In this document: positions 53,598 to 62,310 of the stretch, piece by piece
How the letters are laid out: every line of letters begins with the position of its first letter
How positions within the stretch are numbered: the stretch's first letter is position 1
Source: an uncultured Gammaproteobacteria bacterium
GTDB taxonomy: Bacteria > Pseudomonadota > Gammaproteobacteria > Arenicellales > Poriferihabitantaceae
NCBI GenBank assembly: GCA_947259885.1
Contig: CAMYNW010000011.1
Span: 47,696 to 111,695, forward strand
Length of the DNA stretch: 64,000 nt
Direction of reading: 5' to 3'
Made by a program: the position numbers and the translations under genes
The notes under the pieces: model-generated
What the model was told of the DNA's origin: nothing
The model's database searches: none
What the model saw: only the letters and a program-made list of their open reading frames with translations

Positions 53598-55695
53598 GCA
53601 CCGCCTTGATCCACTGCTGAAACCTGCCAGTATCGCGCTGGTCGGCGTCTCCGACAGGGCCGGCAGTCCGGGCCAGGTACTGGCCAGGATGGTGCTCGAG
53701 TCGGATTACTCGGGCGAGGTGTACCTGGTCAATCCCCGCTACAGCGAAATCCTCGGTCGGCCATGTCATCCATACCTGGAGTCGCTGCCGGTTAGCGTAG
53801 AACATGTTGTGATTGCACTGGGTAACCAGCACCTCGAGGCCGCGCTGCGGGCAATCATCGAACACGGCGCCAGGGCGGCCACCATCTACTCCAGCGGTGT
53901 GCTCGATCAGGATACCAAGCCCAGACTGCTCGAGCGTCTTACTGCGATGGCAAAAGCGGCCGACATCCAGATCTGCGGCCTCAACGGAATGGGCTTTTAC
54001 AGCGTCGGCCATGATCTTTATGCCGGCATCTTTCCGCGCGCAGAGGAGATCATCAAGGGCGAGATCAGTTATATCGCGCAGTCTGGATCGGCCTTTACCA
54101 CGCTGTGTCACAACGGTTGCCGGCTGGGCTTCAACCTTTGCGTATCGGCGGGCAACGAGCTGACCACAACCGTCGCCGACTACATGGACTGGAGCCTGGA
54201 ACAGCCGGATACGCGCGTGATCGGCCTTTTTCTCGAAACCGTGCGCGACCCGGATGGCTTTGTCGCCGCCCTCGAGAAAGCCAACGCGAGGAATATCCCT
54301 GTGGTGATCCTGAAAATCGGCAAGTCGCCGCTAGGGGCGGCCATGGCGCTGACCCATACCGGCGCGATTGCCGGCAATCACGCGGTGTTTCAGGCGTTGT
54401 TCAAGCGTTACGGCGTAATCGAAGTCCACGACTTCGACGAGATGGCGTCAATTTTGATACTGTTGCAATCGGGACGCGAGGCCGCCGACGGCGGTTTAGC
54501 CGCGGCCTTCGAATCCGGTGGATTTCGCGAACTGGTCACCGACGAAGCCTACCAGATGGGCATCGAGTTTGCGCGACTCGAAGATTCAACCAAATCAATT
54601 ATTGAACAAAATCTCGATCCCGGCCTGAAAGCCGAGAACCCGCTCGACGCCTGGGGCTCGCACTACAATTTCGAGGCACGCTTCGAAACCTGCATGAACG
54701 CACTGATGCAGGATCCCAATGTCGCCGCGGGTGCGTTCATCAGCAATTACCGCGACGGCTATTTCCTGTCAGAGGCTATATACCGGACGATCGAGGCAGT
54801 CAGTAAGAAAACGGACAAACCGATCGCGCTGGCGACCTGTTACTCGGACCTCGCCAATTCGGAACTTTGTCGCCGGGCGCATGCCGCCGGGGTCCCGGTG
54901 ATCGACGGCGCACACGAAACCCTGCTTGCATTCCGACACCTGTTCAACTATCGCAAATTCAAACAGCAGCAAACCGTTGACGTCATACATTCTGGACTAG
55001 ACAGCGACCGGGTCAGGGCCTGGAAACAGAAGCTTGCAGAGCACGTAACCGATTCGCTCGGCGAAACCGAAGCGCTGCCATTGTTCGCCGATTTCGGATT
55101 ACCGGTGGTGAACCACGCCACGGTCTCGAGCGAGGCGGACCTGCTAGTGGCCGCCGCGAAAATCGCTTATCCGCTGGTGCTTAAAACCGCGCAGCCCGGC
55201 ATCGACCACAAGAGCGACAGCAACGGAGTGTTTGTGAACATCCAATCCGAACCGGAACTTCTCGAACGCTACCACGACCTCTGCGCGCGCTTGGGCCCCA
55301 TTGCATTGATCTCGCAGATGGTCGACCAGGGTACCGAGATTGCCCTTGGCACGGTCAACGACGCTCAGTTCGGCCCGATCATCTTGGTCGCCGCGGGCGG
55401 CATCCTGGTCGAGCTGCTTTCCGACAAGGCAGTGGCGATGTGCCCGGTCAGCGCGATGCAAGCCGGCGAAATGATCGATTCGCTGCAAACAAACCGGCTA
55501 TTGCAGGGTGTGCGCGGCAAACCGGCCGCCAATCGCGAGGCCCTGATCGAGGCCATCGTTAATCTGTCGGCAATCGCTTACGAATTCAGCGACTGCATCG
55601 CCGAAATCGATGTCAACCCGGTGCTGGTCAACCAGCATGACGCGCTGGCCGTGGATGCGTTGATCCTGCGCAAGAATAGCGGCAGCCCGTGTTAA
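53590..55695 (+). CDS. NDP-forming acyl-CoA synthetase (acetate-CoA ligase, ADP-forming type)
   Basis: A 701-residue fused ligase. Order: CoA-binding Rossmann domain (about 7-135; SIALVGVSDRAGSPGQV), succinyl-CoA-ligase-like domains (about 150-450) with the probable phosphohistidine in MALTHTGAIAGNH (about 255-267), and a C-terminal ATP-grasp domain (about 480-695; PLVLKTAQPGIDHKSD, LVAAGGILVELLSD, EIDVNPVLV). It interconverts acyl-CoA + ADP + Pi with acid + CoA + ATP. Coupled to the hydratase gene, it suggests degradation of an unusual acid. G+C-rich like its partner. Confidence 0.88.
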   Translation: MIEHRLDPLLKPASIALVGVSDRAGSPGQVLARMVLESDYSGEVYLVNPRYSEILGRPCHPYLESLPVSVEHVVIALGNQHLEAALRAIIEHGARAATIYSSGVLDQDTKPRLLERLTAMAKAADIQICGLNGMGFYSVGHDLYAGIFPRAEEIIKGEISYIAQSGSAFTTLCHNGCRLGFNLCVSAGNELTTTVADYMDWSLEQPDTRVIGLFLETVRDPDGFVAALEKANARNIPVVILKIGKSPLGAAMALTHTGAIAGNHAVFQALFKRYGVIEVHDFDEMASILILLQSGREAADGGLAAAFESGGFRELVTDEAYQMGIEFARLEDSTKSIIEQNLDPGLKAENPLDAWGSHYNFEARFETCMNALMQDPNVAAGAFISNYRDGYFLSEAIYRTIEAVSKKTDKPIALATCYSDLANSELCRRAHAAGVPVIDGAHETLLAFRHLFNYRKFKQQQTVDVIHSGLDSDRVRAWKQKLAEHVTDSLGETEALPLFADFGLPVVNHATVSSEADLLVAAAKIAYPLVLKTAQPGIDHKSDSNGVFVNIQSEPELLERYHDLCARLGPIALISQMVDQGTEIALGTVNDAQFGPIILVAAGGILVELLSDKAVAMCPVSAMQAGEMIDSLQTNRLLQGVRGKPAANREALIEAIVNLSAIAYEFSDCIAEIDVNPVLVNQHDALAVDALILRKNSGSPC

Positions 55696-55853
55696 AACTG
55701 ATCCGATCCGATTGGCCGCCTCTGTTGTTCGGGTTCCTCATGACTTTCTGGTCATCACCGGGGCAAACCTTCCTGATTTCACTGTTCAGCGATGATTCGC
55801 GCGAAAGTATAGAAGATATAAACACCCTATTTCCTCTATTCAATCAAGTATAG
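55689..55853 (+). pseudogene. truncated MFS transporter (N-terminus only)
   Basis: GTG 55689 overlaps the synthetase stop and starts VLKLIRSDWPPLLFGFLM followed by TFWSSPGQTFLISLF, the first helix of a common MFS subfamily (WSSPGQTFFISLFG type). After about residue 35, near base 55795-55805, both similarity and G+C-rich codon use stop abruptly; the frame runs on to TAG 55853 through unrelated A+T-rich sequence. The transporter was probably the third gene of the acyl-CoA operon and was cut at the island's right edge. Confidence 0.7.
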
Positions 55854-56085
55854 AAAGAGATCCACGACGCCATTCATCCCCGTAGCATTCGAAATCTGAC
55901 TGATTTTCGCCGACACACCCAATATTGCTCGTAACCGCCAGTCAATCCTGCCAAATTTCAGCTACCACGCATACCGCCTACCTGCCGCCATTTTTTCTAA
56001 TTGACGGGTATACAAAGGTCTACTTTGGGTTACGTTCTGAGACTTTGAGCCTGCAGTGCAACAGCTCGTTTTTATCTTCTAAAGG

Positions 56086-56103
56086 AAGGTCGGCAAAGGA
56101 GCA
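56086..56103 (+). repeat. dispersed short repeat, copy 1 of 4
   Basis: AAGGTCGGC-AAA-GGAGCA. Further copies in the same orientation at 57257-57274, 60103-60120 and 63903-63920. Copies 1 and 3 share a longer pattern: GAAYGTCAGCTT lies about 30-40 bp downstream of both. Confidence 0.6.
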
Positions 56104-56215
56104 TTTCCAGCCTAATGGGCAGGTTTCACGAATGTCAGCTTCCATGAAAACTAATGATTTATTGATAGCCGCCGTTTAAAAATCTAGTTTGGAAGGCAAC
56201 TCTTTGCTGACCTCC

Positions 56216-56245
56216 GCAGTCTCAGAGCGAATGCATACTAGATGC
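56216..56245 (+). repeat. imperfect direct repeat, left copy
   Basis: 30 bp with 26 identities to 58077-58106 (shared core GTCTCAGAGCGAAT and TACTAG). The two copies bracket the dehydrogenase and the tyrosine recombinase genes. They could be attachment-site remnants or members of a repeat family. Confidence 0.55.
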
Positions 56246-56265
56246 TGCGGATTCAGCCCAGACTC

Positions 56266-57177
56266 CTATTCCCGATTATTGCCTCGTTCATCAGGCAGCA
56301 TCAGCTCAAAAAGGAAACCAAGCTCTTTCCTGCCCATTCCCGATTCAATAGCTTTCGTTGTTAGCTCAGCGAGGAATGTCAGGTGTGTGCGATTCATACC
56401 AGCGGCTTCAAACTCTTCGACTGTTTTTTCAATCACATTCCCCCATACTTCCAATGACGCATCAAATCCCTGCTCATAGGTGCGCGAGCATACCTGCTCT
56501 GTAAGAATTCCAAACTCACGAGCCGCATCGCCACTCTCTAGGTATTGCAAGTTGTGATTGCACCACGAATTGAGATCGACACCCGATTTCTTACACATCG
56601 CAGCCGCCTGGAGAAACACAAAGTAGTTACCCATTGCCCAAGCCAGATGCGCTTTGTCGAATGCGGGCGCTGCTCCAATTTGGTCGCCAACGTGTAAGGC
56701 ATTACCAGCCAAATCAGTAAGCAAGGCGCAGTTGTTTTCGAAAACGTCTTTATCTCCAGAACAAACAATACTGCCGCGGCCGGCGCGCATATCATCTGGA
56801 TAGGAAAGTATTTGACCATCCATGTATGTTGCTTGAGCACGTTTAGCCCAATCAAAAAGAGATCTGGATTCTCTGGAAGTTACGGTGCTGAGCTGAATCA
56901 ACGTTCTTCCTTTCGATGCGGCAGACGCCCTGTCACTTTCCAGCAGATCCATTGTTGCGCTATGGTCAGATACACAAAATATTTTGACCGACCCTTTGGA
57001 AAGAGCCGCTTCCAAATCAGGTACAGGTTCGGCTCCCTTAGCTTCCAGATTCTTTGCCTTCCCAAAGCTCCTATTCCAAACCGAGACGTTATATCCCCGC
57101 CCTAGAGCAGCTTCAGCTAACGCGGCCCCCATATCTCCCAATCCAATAATGGTTACCGCTTTGCTTCCTGATGTCAT
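56266..57177 (-). CDS. NAD(P)-dependent 6-phosphogluconate dehydrogenase-like / imine reductase-like oxidoreductase
   Basis: A 303-residue beta-hydroxyacid dehydrogenase family protein. The Rossmann motif IGLGDMGAALAEAALGRGY (about 11-29) and VWNRS form the cofactor site. IQLSTVTSRESRSL and YMDGQILSYPDDM follow, and the C-terminal half is helical. The usual catalytic lysine block (GxGxxxKxxxN) reads GAAPAFDKAHLAW, as in imine-reductase-like members, where the lysine is replaced. Substrate unknown. It lies inside the direct-repeat pair. Confidence 0.8.
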   Translation of the reverse strand: MTSGSKAVTIIGLGDMGAALAEAALGRGYNVSVWNRSFGKAKNLEAKGAEPVPDLEAALSKGSVKIFCVSDHSATMDLLESDRASAASKGRTLIQLSTVTSRESRSLFDWAKRAQATYMDGQILSYPDDMRAGRGSIVCSGDKDVFENNCALLTDLAGNALHVGDQIGAAPAFDKAHLAWAMGNYFVFLQAAAMCKKSGVDLNSWCNHNLQYLESGDAAREFGILTEQVCSRTYEQGFDASLEVWGNVIEKTVEEFEAAGMNRTHLTFLAELTTKAIESGMGRKELGFLFELMLPDERGNNRE

Positions 57178-57256
57178 GATCGAAGGTTATCTGGATTCTT
57201 GGAAAAGGCGGTATGACCGCTTTAAGTATAACTGACACATTGGTTTGAGTCTCTTG

Positions 57257-57274
57257 AAGGTCGGCTCAGGAGCA
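57257..57274 (+). repeat. dispersed short repeat, copy 2 of 4, within a hairpin
   Basis: AAGGTCGGC-TCA-GGAGCA. Here the sequence continues so that GGCTCAGG-AGCAG-CCTGAGCC forms an 8-bp perfect stem about 100 bp before the recombinase gene. CTGAGCCGTTACTC at 57277-57290 recurs (12 of 14 bases) at 58063-58076 behind that gene. Confidence 0.6.
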
Positions 57275-57377
57275 GCCTGAGCCGTTACTCAATCTTGCTC
57301 AAATGACTGCTTTTATCAGCATTTTGTGAATTGAAGCAGTACATTTTCTCTTCCATCAACAATTTGGAGGAGTCAAA

Positions 57378-58004
57378 ATGTATTTACTTACCCAAAATAG
57401 AAAGCGGAATATCCCTTGGAACAAAGGTAAACTGGTAGGTCAGAAGCGAGCCCTGACACTCAAGGAAATCTGGTCCATTCGCATACGGTTGCAAATGAAC
57501 AATCGGATACGCGATCTTGCCCTGTTCAATCTAGCTATCGACAGCAAGTTAAGAAGCTGCGATTTGGTGAAACTTCGAGTTCGGGACATCTCGCACGGTA
57601 ATTCCATCGCAAAGCGCGCAATGGTCATGCAGCAGAAAACCAATCAGCCCGTTCAGTTCGAGATCACCCGGCAGACACGGCAAGCTGTCTCAAGTTGGAT
57701 TGACCACGCTAAGATCGGCACTAACGACTATCTGTTCAAGAGCCGATTCAAACACTCGCCGCATATCTCGACCCGGCAATATGCCCGTATCGTGACAGCG
57801 TGGGTGCGAGAGATTGGCCTTGATCCGATAGATTATGGGACGCATTCACTGCGCCGCACAAAAGTTTCTCTGATCTATAAACAGACGAAGAACCTGCGAG
57901 CCGTTCAATTGCTGCTGGGGCATACCAAGCTGGAAAGCACCGTCAGATATCTTGGAATTGAGGTTGATGACGCGCTGGAACTGGCTGAACAGACGGAGGC
58001 ATAG
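57378..58004 (+). CDS. solitary tyrosine recombinase (catalytic domain only)
   Basis: A 208-residue integrase-like protein. The tyrosine-recombinase pentad is visible: arginine in IDSKLRSCDLVKLRVRD (about 55), the beta-turn lysine region (MQQKTNQPVQF), HSLRRTK (about 163-169), LLGHTKLEST and the nucleophile tyrosine in VRYLGI. The N-terminal SAM-like core-binding domain is missing; instead there is a short basic lead (NIPWNKGKLVGQK). Such ~200-residue recombinases occur as stand-alone genes in proteobacteria. A strong ribosome-binding site GGAGGAG precedes ATG 57378. The gene is flanked by short direct repeats and by hairpins on both sides. Confidence 0.85.
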   Translation: MYLLTQNRKRNIPWNKGKLVGQKRALTLKEIWSIRIRLQMNNRIRDLALFNLAIDSKLRSCDLVKLRVRDISHGNSIAKRAMVMQQKTNQPVQFEITRQTRQAVSSWIDHAKIGTNDYLFKSRFKHSPHISTRQYARIVTAWVREIGLDPIDYGTHSLRRTKVSLIYKQTKNLRAVQLLLGHTKLESTVRYLGIEVDDALELAEQTEA

Positions 58005-58013
58005 TGCAAAACC

Positions 58014-58052
58014 GGCCATTTGTCCGTACGGAGTCAGAGCAGGCAAATGGCC
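58014..58052 (+). repeat. inverted repeat downstream of the recombinase
   Basis: GGCCATTTG (58014-58022) and CAAATGGCC (58044-58052), perfect over 9 bp with a 21-base loop, starting 10 bp after the recombinase stop. No T-run follows. A second hairpin ATTCGCT-GTCTCAG-AGCGAAT lies at 58073-58093. Either could be an end structure of a small mobile unit. Confidence 0.5.
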
Positions 58053-58076
58053 CTGAAATACTCTGAGCCGTCATTC

Positions 58077-58106
58077 GCTGTCTCAGAGCGAATACGTACT
58101 AGTTGC
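58077..58106 (+). repeat. imperfect direct repeat, right copy
   Basis: Partner of 56216-56245 (26 of 30 identical), between the recombinase and the regulator gene. Its left part overlaps the hairpin at 58073-58093. Confidence 0.55.
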
Positions 58107-58119
58107 CTATTTCGGACTC

Positions 58120-59724
58120 TCAACTCTTGACGATTCTTAGTTTGTCTTGCGGTCGTTCGTCCGCTATCAAAATCCTGATACTATCGATCAACAGTTGCAG
58201 CGTTTTAGCGGCCAGGTAGGAATGAGTTTTTTCGATCTCATCCGGATTGATTTCAGGATCGAGGAGAGTCAACTCCACAAAACAGGCCCTGGCTTCTGCC
58301 AGATTTTCCACCAGCACGTAGCTGGCCGCCAAGTATGTCAGGGTATCCTTGTTCTGCTCATCCATTCGAATAAACGCATCGATGCACTCCTGCCATTTGT
58401 GCCCGGCAAACAGGGCAATACCTAGATGCCAGAAATACCATTGCGGGTAATGCTTGTTGAACTTGATACCCTGCTGAATCAGTTTCAGACCTTCGTCGAA
58501 CTGGCCACCGGTACATAGCGTGGTGCCCTTGTGTACCATCAAATCCGGATTATTGGGATTGATTTCCAGCGCTTTTTCCAGCTCGGATAATCCCCTGCGT
58601 TTGTCACCCAAATCAGTGTACACCTCAGCCAGCGACCAATGGCCTATTTCCGAGTAGGCATCTATTGCTATCGACTTTTTCGCCGCGATGAGGGCCTGAT
58701 TCAACGACTCGTCGCTATCACTGGCGCTGTCCAACAATGGCTCCAACAAGTAAACCCAAGCCTTCCATCCGTAGGCCTCGGCGCTGTCGGGATCCAGTTT
58801 GATGGCTTTGTCGAAACATTCATGCGCCTGAGCGAGTGTCTCTGCTTTGTACTGCTCCTTGTACGAAATACCTTTCAGGATGTAGTCAAAAGCGTTGAAA
58901 TCGGAAGTCGGTTTTTTGGCAAGCTTGTCCCTTTCGGCTTCACGAATCGTACCCCGGTTACTCCAGAGCGTTCCTGTGATCGCCCGGGCAATATCGTCCT
59001 GGATATCGATCACGTCCTTGCCGCGCCGATCGAAATGTTCCGACCATCGGATATCCCCCGAAGCGCCTTCGGTCAGTTCGACGAATACCCGGACATGGTC
59101 GGCTTCGCGTTGCACCGATCCGCTTAGCACATACTTGACTTCGAGTTCGAGCGCGATATCGGCCAGGGTTGTTTTGTCCAGATCGCATTCAATACCGGAT
59201 TTCACCTGTAGCGATCGAATGCGAGACAGGCGCGAACATATATTGGTCGTCATGCCATCGGAGAAATACGCCTGCTCTGGGTCGTTTGTTAAATTGTTGA
59301 ATCTAAGCACAGCGATGGACGGTTTCTCGGATTTTGACGATAGTTTTGGCACTCGGAGTTTATTCTCCTGCGTGTCATTGGAGGTCACGATGACGTCGGC
59401 GATAAATTGATATCCGCGCCGATGAAGGGTTTTGATCACGCGTTGCTGTTTACCGGTATCGCCCACCGCCTTGCGCGCCTCCTTTAGCCGTGCATTGATT
59501 GCGCTGTCCGATACAATGCGGCCATTCCATAATTGGTCGAGTAACTCCTCGCGCGCCACGACTCGGTTTCTATTTTCGATCAGATAAATCAGCAAATCGA
59601 AAACCTGGGGCTCGATGGGATGATTGACCCCATTTCGCATCAGGCTGTAGTCGTCTGTATCAAGGGTGAAGTTTTCGCTTTGATATCGCATGACCGGCAA
59701 TCCGGTTAGGGCTTCTCCATCCAT
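58120..59724 (-). CDS. winged-helix (CadC/ToxR-type) regulator with TolB-like and TPR domains
   Basis: About 534 residues. An OmpR/ToxR-type winged helix (VFDLLIYLIENRNRVVAREE, SDSAINARLKEARKAVGD, IKTLHRRGYQFIADV; about 15-115) is followed by a TolB/FlgO-like region (SIAVLRFNNLTNDPEQAYFS, about 140-265). At least four TPR-like helical repeats (AHECFDKAIKLDPDSAEAY, LSELEKALEINPNNPDL and others) finish it. No membrane helix, so cytoplasmic. ATG 59724 is preferred because GAGG lies 8 bp upstream; GTG 59814 is the longest alternative. Function unknown; similar proteins activate nearby genes. Confidence 0.82.
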   Translation of the reverse strand: MDGEALTGLPVMRYQSENFTLDTDDYSLMRNGVNHPIEPQVFDLLIYLIENRNRVVAREELLDQLWNGRIVSDSAINARLKEARKAVGDTGKQQRVIKTLHRRGYQFIADVIVTSNDTQENKLRVPKLSSKSEKPSIAVLRFNNLTNDPEQAYFSDGMTTNICSRLSRIRSLQVKSGIECDLDKTTLADIALELEVKYVLSGSVQREADHVRVFVELTEGASGDIRWSEHFDRRGKDVIDIQDDIARAITGTLWSNRGTIREAERDKLAKKPTSDFNAFDYILKGISYKEQYKAETLAQAHECFDKAIKLDPDSAEAYGWKAWVYLLEPLLDSASDSDESLNQALIAAKKSIAIDAYSEIGHWSLAEVYTDLGDKRRGLSELEKALEINPNNPDLMVHKGTTLCTGGQFDEGLKLIQQGIKFNKHYPQWYFWHLGIALFAGHKWQECIDAFIRMDEQNKDTLTYLAASYVLVENLAEARACFVELTLLDPEINPDEIEKTHSYLAAKTLQLLIDSIRILIADERPQDKLRIVKS

Positions 59725-59814
59725 CACTCGGTCCTCGCATTCTAGAGGTTTATCGTCGAAATGTCGCATTAGGACCATCATACGTAACATCAACTGGCAA
59801 TAGGTCCGATTCAC

Positions 59815-60277
59815 GAAATCATCACAAGTTCATCACAAGTATTCTTTTGTTCCTCATTACTTCCTGGCAGTTTGCAACCAGAATTTCGCTAAACCACGAA
59901 ATAGTTACCGGAGTGAAAAATGTTTAGTTATGATGAGAAAGTCAAACAGCCGACGATCTGCAACATCGTACCAGGATACGCTTATTACAATAGTATCGGA
60001 TATGGTTTGGCAGAAACCCTGGTTAACCTGATTGAGTTGCTGCTTGGATGGCGAAGATAATCTGCTAATGGCCGGTTGCCGCATTTAAATGCTCGTCGCT
60101 GTAAGGTCGGCTTCGGAGCAAATCCGGGCTTCCGATTAATTCTAGTGAACGTCAGCTTTTTCGATTCATTTCGATTCCCCGATACCAACCGTTCAAGAAG
60201 TCGCGATGGAGGGCAAGTAGATCACTGTCATTCGGTTGATCTTACGATGAGATCGTTGATGACCCGAAGCTGCCCTC
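59815..60277. other. intergenic, divergent region with possible 36-codon ORF and repeat copy 3
   Basis: 463 bp counted from the longest regulator start. A small plus-strand frame, MFSYDEKSNS to KPWLT (59921-60031, 36 codons), has GGAG upstream; it might be a real short gene opposite the regulator but has no recognisable family. The dispersed repeat AAGGTCGGC-TTC-GGAGCA is at 60103-60120. Nothing else coding was seen. Confidence 0.4.
60103..60120 (+). repeat. dispersed short repeat, copy 3 of 4
   Basis: AAGGTCGGC-TTC-GGAGCA, followed after 29 bp by GAACGTCAGCTT, a pattern also seen behind copy 1. Confidence 0.6.
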
Positions 60278-60940
60278 TTAGGAAATTAGCACATCATCAA
60301 CCTCACGCCGAACGGTCGGCGCGGCAGATGGCCCATACCCGAAGCGCATCAAGAGTTGCGGCGTGCCCTTGCACTTTACCAGCTCTCGCAGACGTGGTCT
60401 CAACTCCTCAAGTTCGACGGGGGGATTCAAGTACGACGCCGTAGCTCCCGCATCGGTAAGCGATAAAAGTACCCTTGAGAGCGACTGTCCAGTTGCTAGC
60501 CAATGAGGCAAAGTATCAGAAGGGCTGGAAAAAACAGCCAAGGTCGGTGACCCTTCAACGATCTTCTCCTGGTCGCCGGCAGCAACGCCATTTCCAAGAT
60601 CAAATGTTCGAATCACCAGCGCACCGATGGGCGACAAGATATCTGGCATACCAAATCCTGTACCCGACATGCCATCGCGGCCAGTGAAACTCAAGTCAGT
60701 CCGGTTGACTGAGAAATGCAGTGCCAGGCTTGCGTTTCGTGACAACACAATGGTGCTGCCTTCCCACACCCTGGCGAGAATACGAAGTTTCCTGGAAGCA
60801 CCTTCGTTATAGTTGGTTCCATCTTCTACAATGTCAGTCACACGGGCAACAGTTTTACCACCGGTATACGCTGGAGGTATTGCAATGATTGTAATCAACA
60901 ACCAAGTCACTGCTGCAATTTTCAAAATGTATCTGTGCAT
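60278..60940 (-). CDS. exported hypothetical protein with a FecR-like segment
   Basis: A 220-residue protein from ATG 60940, with a signal peptide (about 1-27: MHRYILKIAA, hydrophobic core, then AYTGG). Residues ~30-90 (VTDIVEDG, LRILARVWEGSTIVLSRNASLALHFS) resemble the beta-strand pattern of FecR-type domains, in which a surface sets a threshold on a strand-rich fold. The rest is not recognised. ATG 60940 gives a proper signal peptide, unlike the longer frame to 60976. Low G+C bias relative to the island; isolated gene. Confidence 0.55.
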   Translation of the reverse strand: MHRYILKIAAVTWLLITIIAIPPAYTGGKTVARVTDIVEDGTNYNEGASRKLRILARVWEGSTIVLSRNASLALHFSVNRTDLSFTGRDGMSGTGFGMPDILSPIGALVIRTFDLGNGVAAGDQEKIVEGSPTLAVFSSPSDTLPHWLATGQSLSRVLLSLTDAGATASYLNPPVELEELRPRLRELVKCKGTPQLLMRFGYGPSAAPTVRREVDDVLIS

Positions 60941-61549
60941 TACAAGATTCAGTCCACGTCGACCTCCCTGAGACATTCTTTACCTTTACTGCTCAGATCT
61001 TGAATTCGCGTAACTATTACCAAAATCCCGAGCACAAATACCGTTTAATTATCGATTATTCTCCGCGCGCTCGCAGCCGTTATTTCAATGCCGCGATAGC
61101 TTTCTCAGCTTCGTTCTTTCCGCTGTTAAACATTCAATCGAGGGCATCATGGTACCGCTATGGTCAAACGTGGCAGCCACCCGAACAGGGGCGACACATC
61201 TGTTCGGGCAGGCCGATAAGATGGAATGATGACGCGATTGGTTCTGGCACGGATCACCTTGCTTTGGTACCCGGTTTAATCAAAGTGGTCCATAATTTCC
61301 TTCCGGATCTCTCCAGAGGCGGAAATGATGGGGACTACAGAGAACGGAACAGTTGGATGATAACGTTTGCAGCAAGCTTCAACGACTGCTATCGACTCAC
61401 CCGACCCTCACAATTTTCAAACGATCTGTACATTAACGCTTTCCCGACCGAGGGGAGAAAGATTAAAGGCTGAATCCAGCAGTCCGTTAGTCCAGATAAA
61501 CCGGTTAGCCAACGAAATTAATCTTCGGCGACTAACCTGTCAGTGAGTT
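60941..61549. other. long region without a supported gene
   Basis: 609 bp. A 157-codon plus-strand frame (61000-61473) exists, but it is rich in arginine, tyrosine and tryptophan, has no ribosome-binding site and no family resemblance. It is regarded as unproven. No hairpin with T-run was seen. Confidence 0.4.
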
Positions 61550-62119
61550 CTAATTCTGGATTATTACCTCTTCTTCAACAGCAACCGGGATTTCGATCAC
61601 CACACGTCGATTGGGTGAGAGACAATCTACGAGCGCCTGCCTATCCGTGTCATCGCATTCTACACGCGGCTCAGTTTCACCCATTCCTGCAGCAGAGATA
61701 GAACTAGATGGAATGCCCTTCCCGACCAGGTATTCAACTACAGAGTTGGCACGCCGTTCTGATAGTCTCATGTTGTACCCTTCGTCTCCGAGTCTGTCAG
61801 TATGACCGGTCACTGAATAAATGCCGCCTTTGCCACGGGCAGTCTCTGCCAGTAATTCGTCAAGAGTCGATTTGCCCTCATCCGAGAGCACCGCGCTATC
61901 GAATGCAAACAGCTCTGTCGCGTCGAGTAAAACTTCTTTTACCACGATTTCCACAACCGGTTCGGGGGGGGCTTCTACCACCGGGGCAGGGGCAGCGGGG
62001 GTTGCAGCTACCGGCTCGGAATCTGTCTTGGCACTGATGCACCCGGCCAACAGAAATGCCGAAAGTACGATCGCGAGGGGTTTGAAACTTATAAAACGAA
62101 CTTCATGTGGTGTAACCAT
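61550..62119 (-). CDS. OmpA-family peptidoglycan-associated lipoprotein
   Basis: A 189-residue lipoprotein: lipobox LLAGC (C27), proline/alanine-rich linker (about 38-60), then an OmpA domain (about 66-178) with ELFAFDSAVLSDEGKSTLDE, VTGHTDRLGDEGYNMRLSERR and LSPNRRVVIEI. It contains no calcium repeat, unlike the lipoprotein at 29.3 kb, but the same layout. Ribosome-binding site AGGAG precedes ATG 62119. No ECF promoter copy was found upstream. Confidence 0.88.
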   Translation of the reverse strand: MVTPHEVRFISFKPLAIVLSAFLLAGCISAKTDSEPVAATPAAPAPVVEAPPEPVVEIVVKEVLLDATELFAFDSAVLSDEGKSTLDELLAETARGKGGIYSVTGHTDRLGDEGYNMRLSERRANSVVEYLVGKGIPSSSISAAGMGETEPRVECDDTDRQALVDCLSPNRRVVIEIPVAVEEEVIIQN

Positions 62120-62310
62120 TGATAATCACTCCTAAAGGATTATTACTATTGCTGACGAAACGGAGCCTTGCAGTCCCATGACAGAATGTCGAAATAGCGC
62201 CACCCTATCACCGTATCCACGGAATCGGATAGCGAACGTGAAATTAACAAGAAACCAACGCCCGGGGTTATATCCGTACCGCCTGGAAATTACAAGTAAA
62301 GAGTGAAAAG

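Larger units (their letters stand above)
55854..56265. other. intergenic, no gene; contains one dispersed-repeat copy and a direct repeat
   Basis: 412 bp without a credible gene. It holds the repeat AAGGTCGGC-NNN-GGAGCA at 56086-56103 and the direct repeat at 56216-56245. It may contain degraded mobile DNA. Confidence 0.5.

Noticed and set aside
53521..54111. 196-codon minus-strand frame opposite the acyl-CoA synthetase
   Set aside because: A G+C-rich gene leaves long open frames on the other strand; the plus-strand protein is clearly the real product.
61000..61473. 157-codon plus-strand frame
   Set aside because: Unusual composition, no ribosome-binding site, no recognisable domain; kept only as a note in the intergenic entry.
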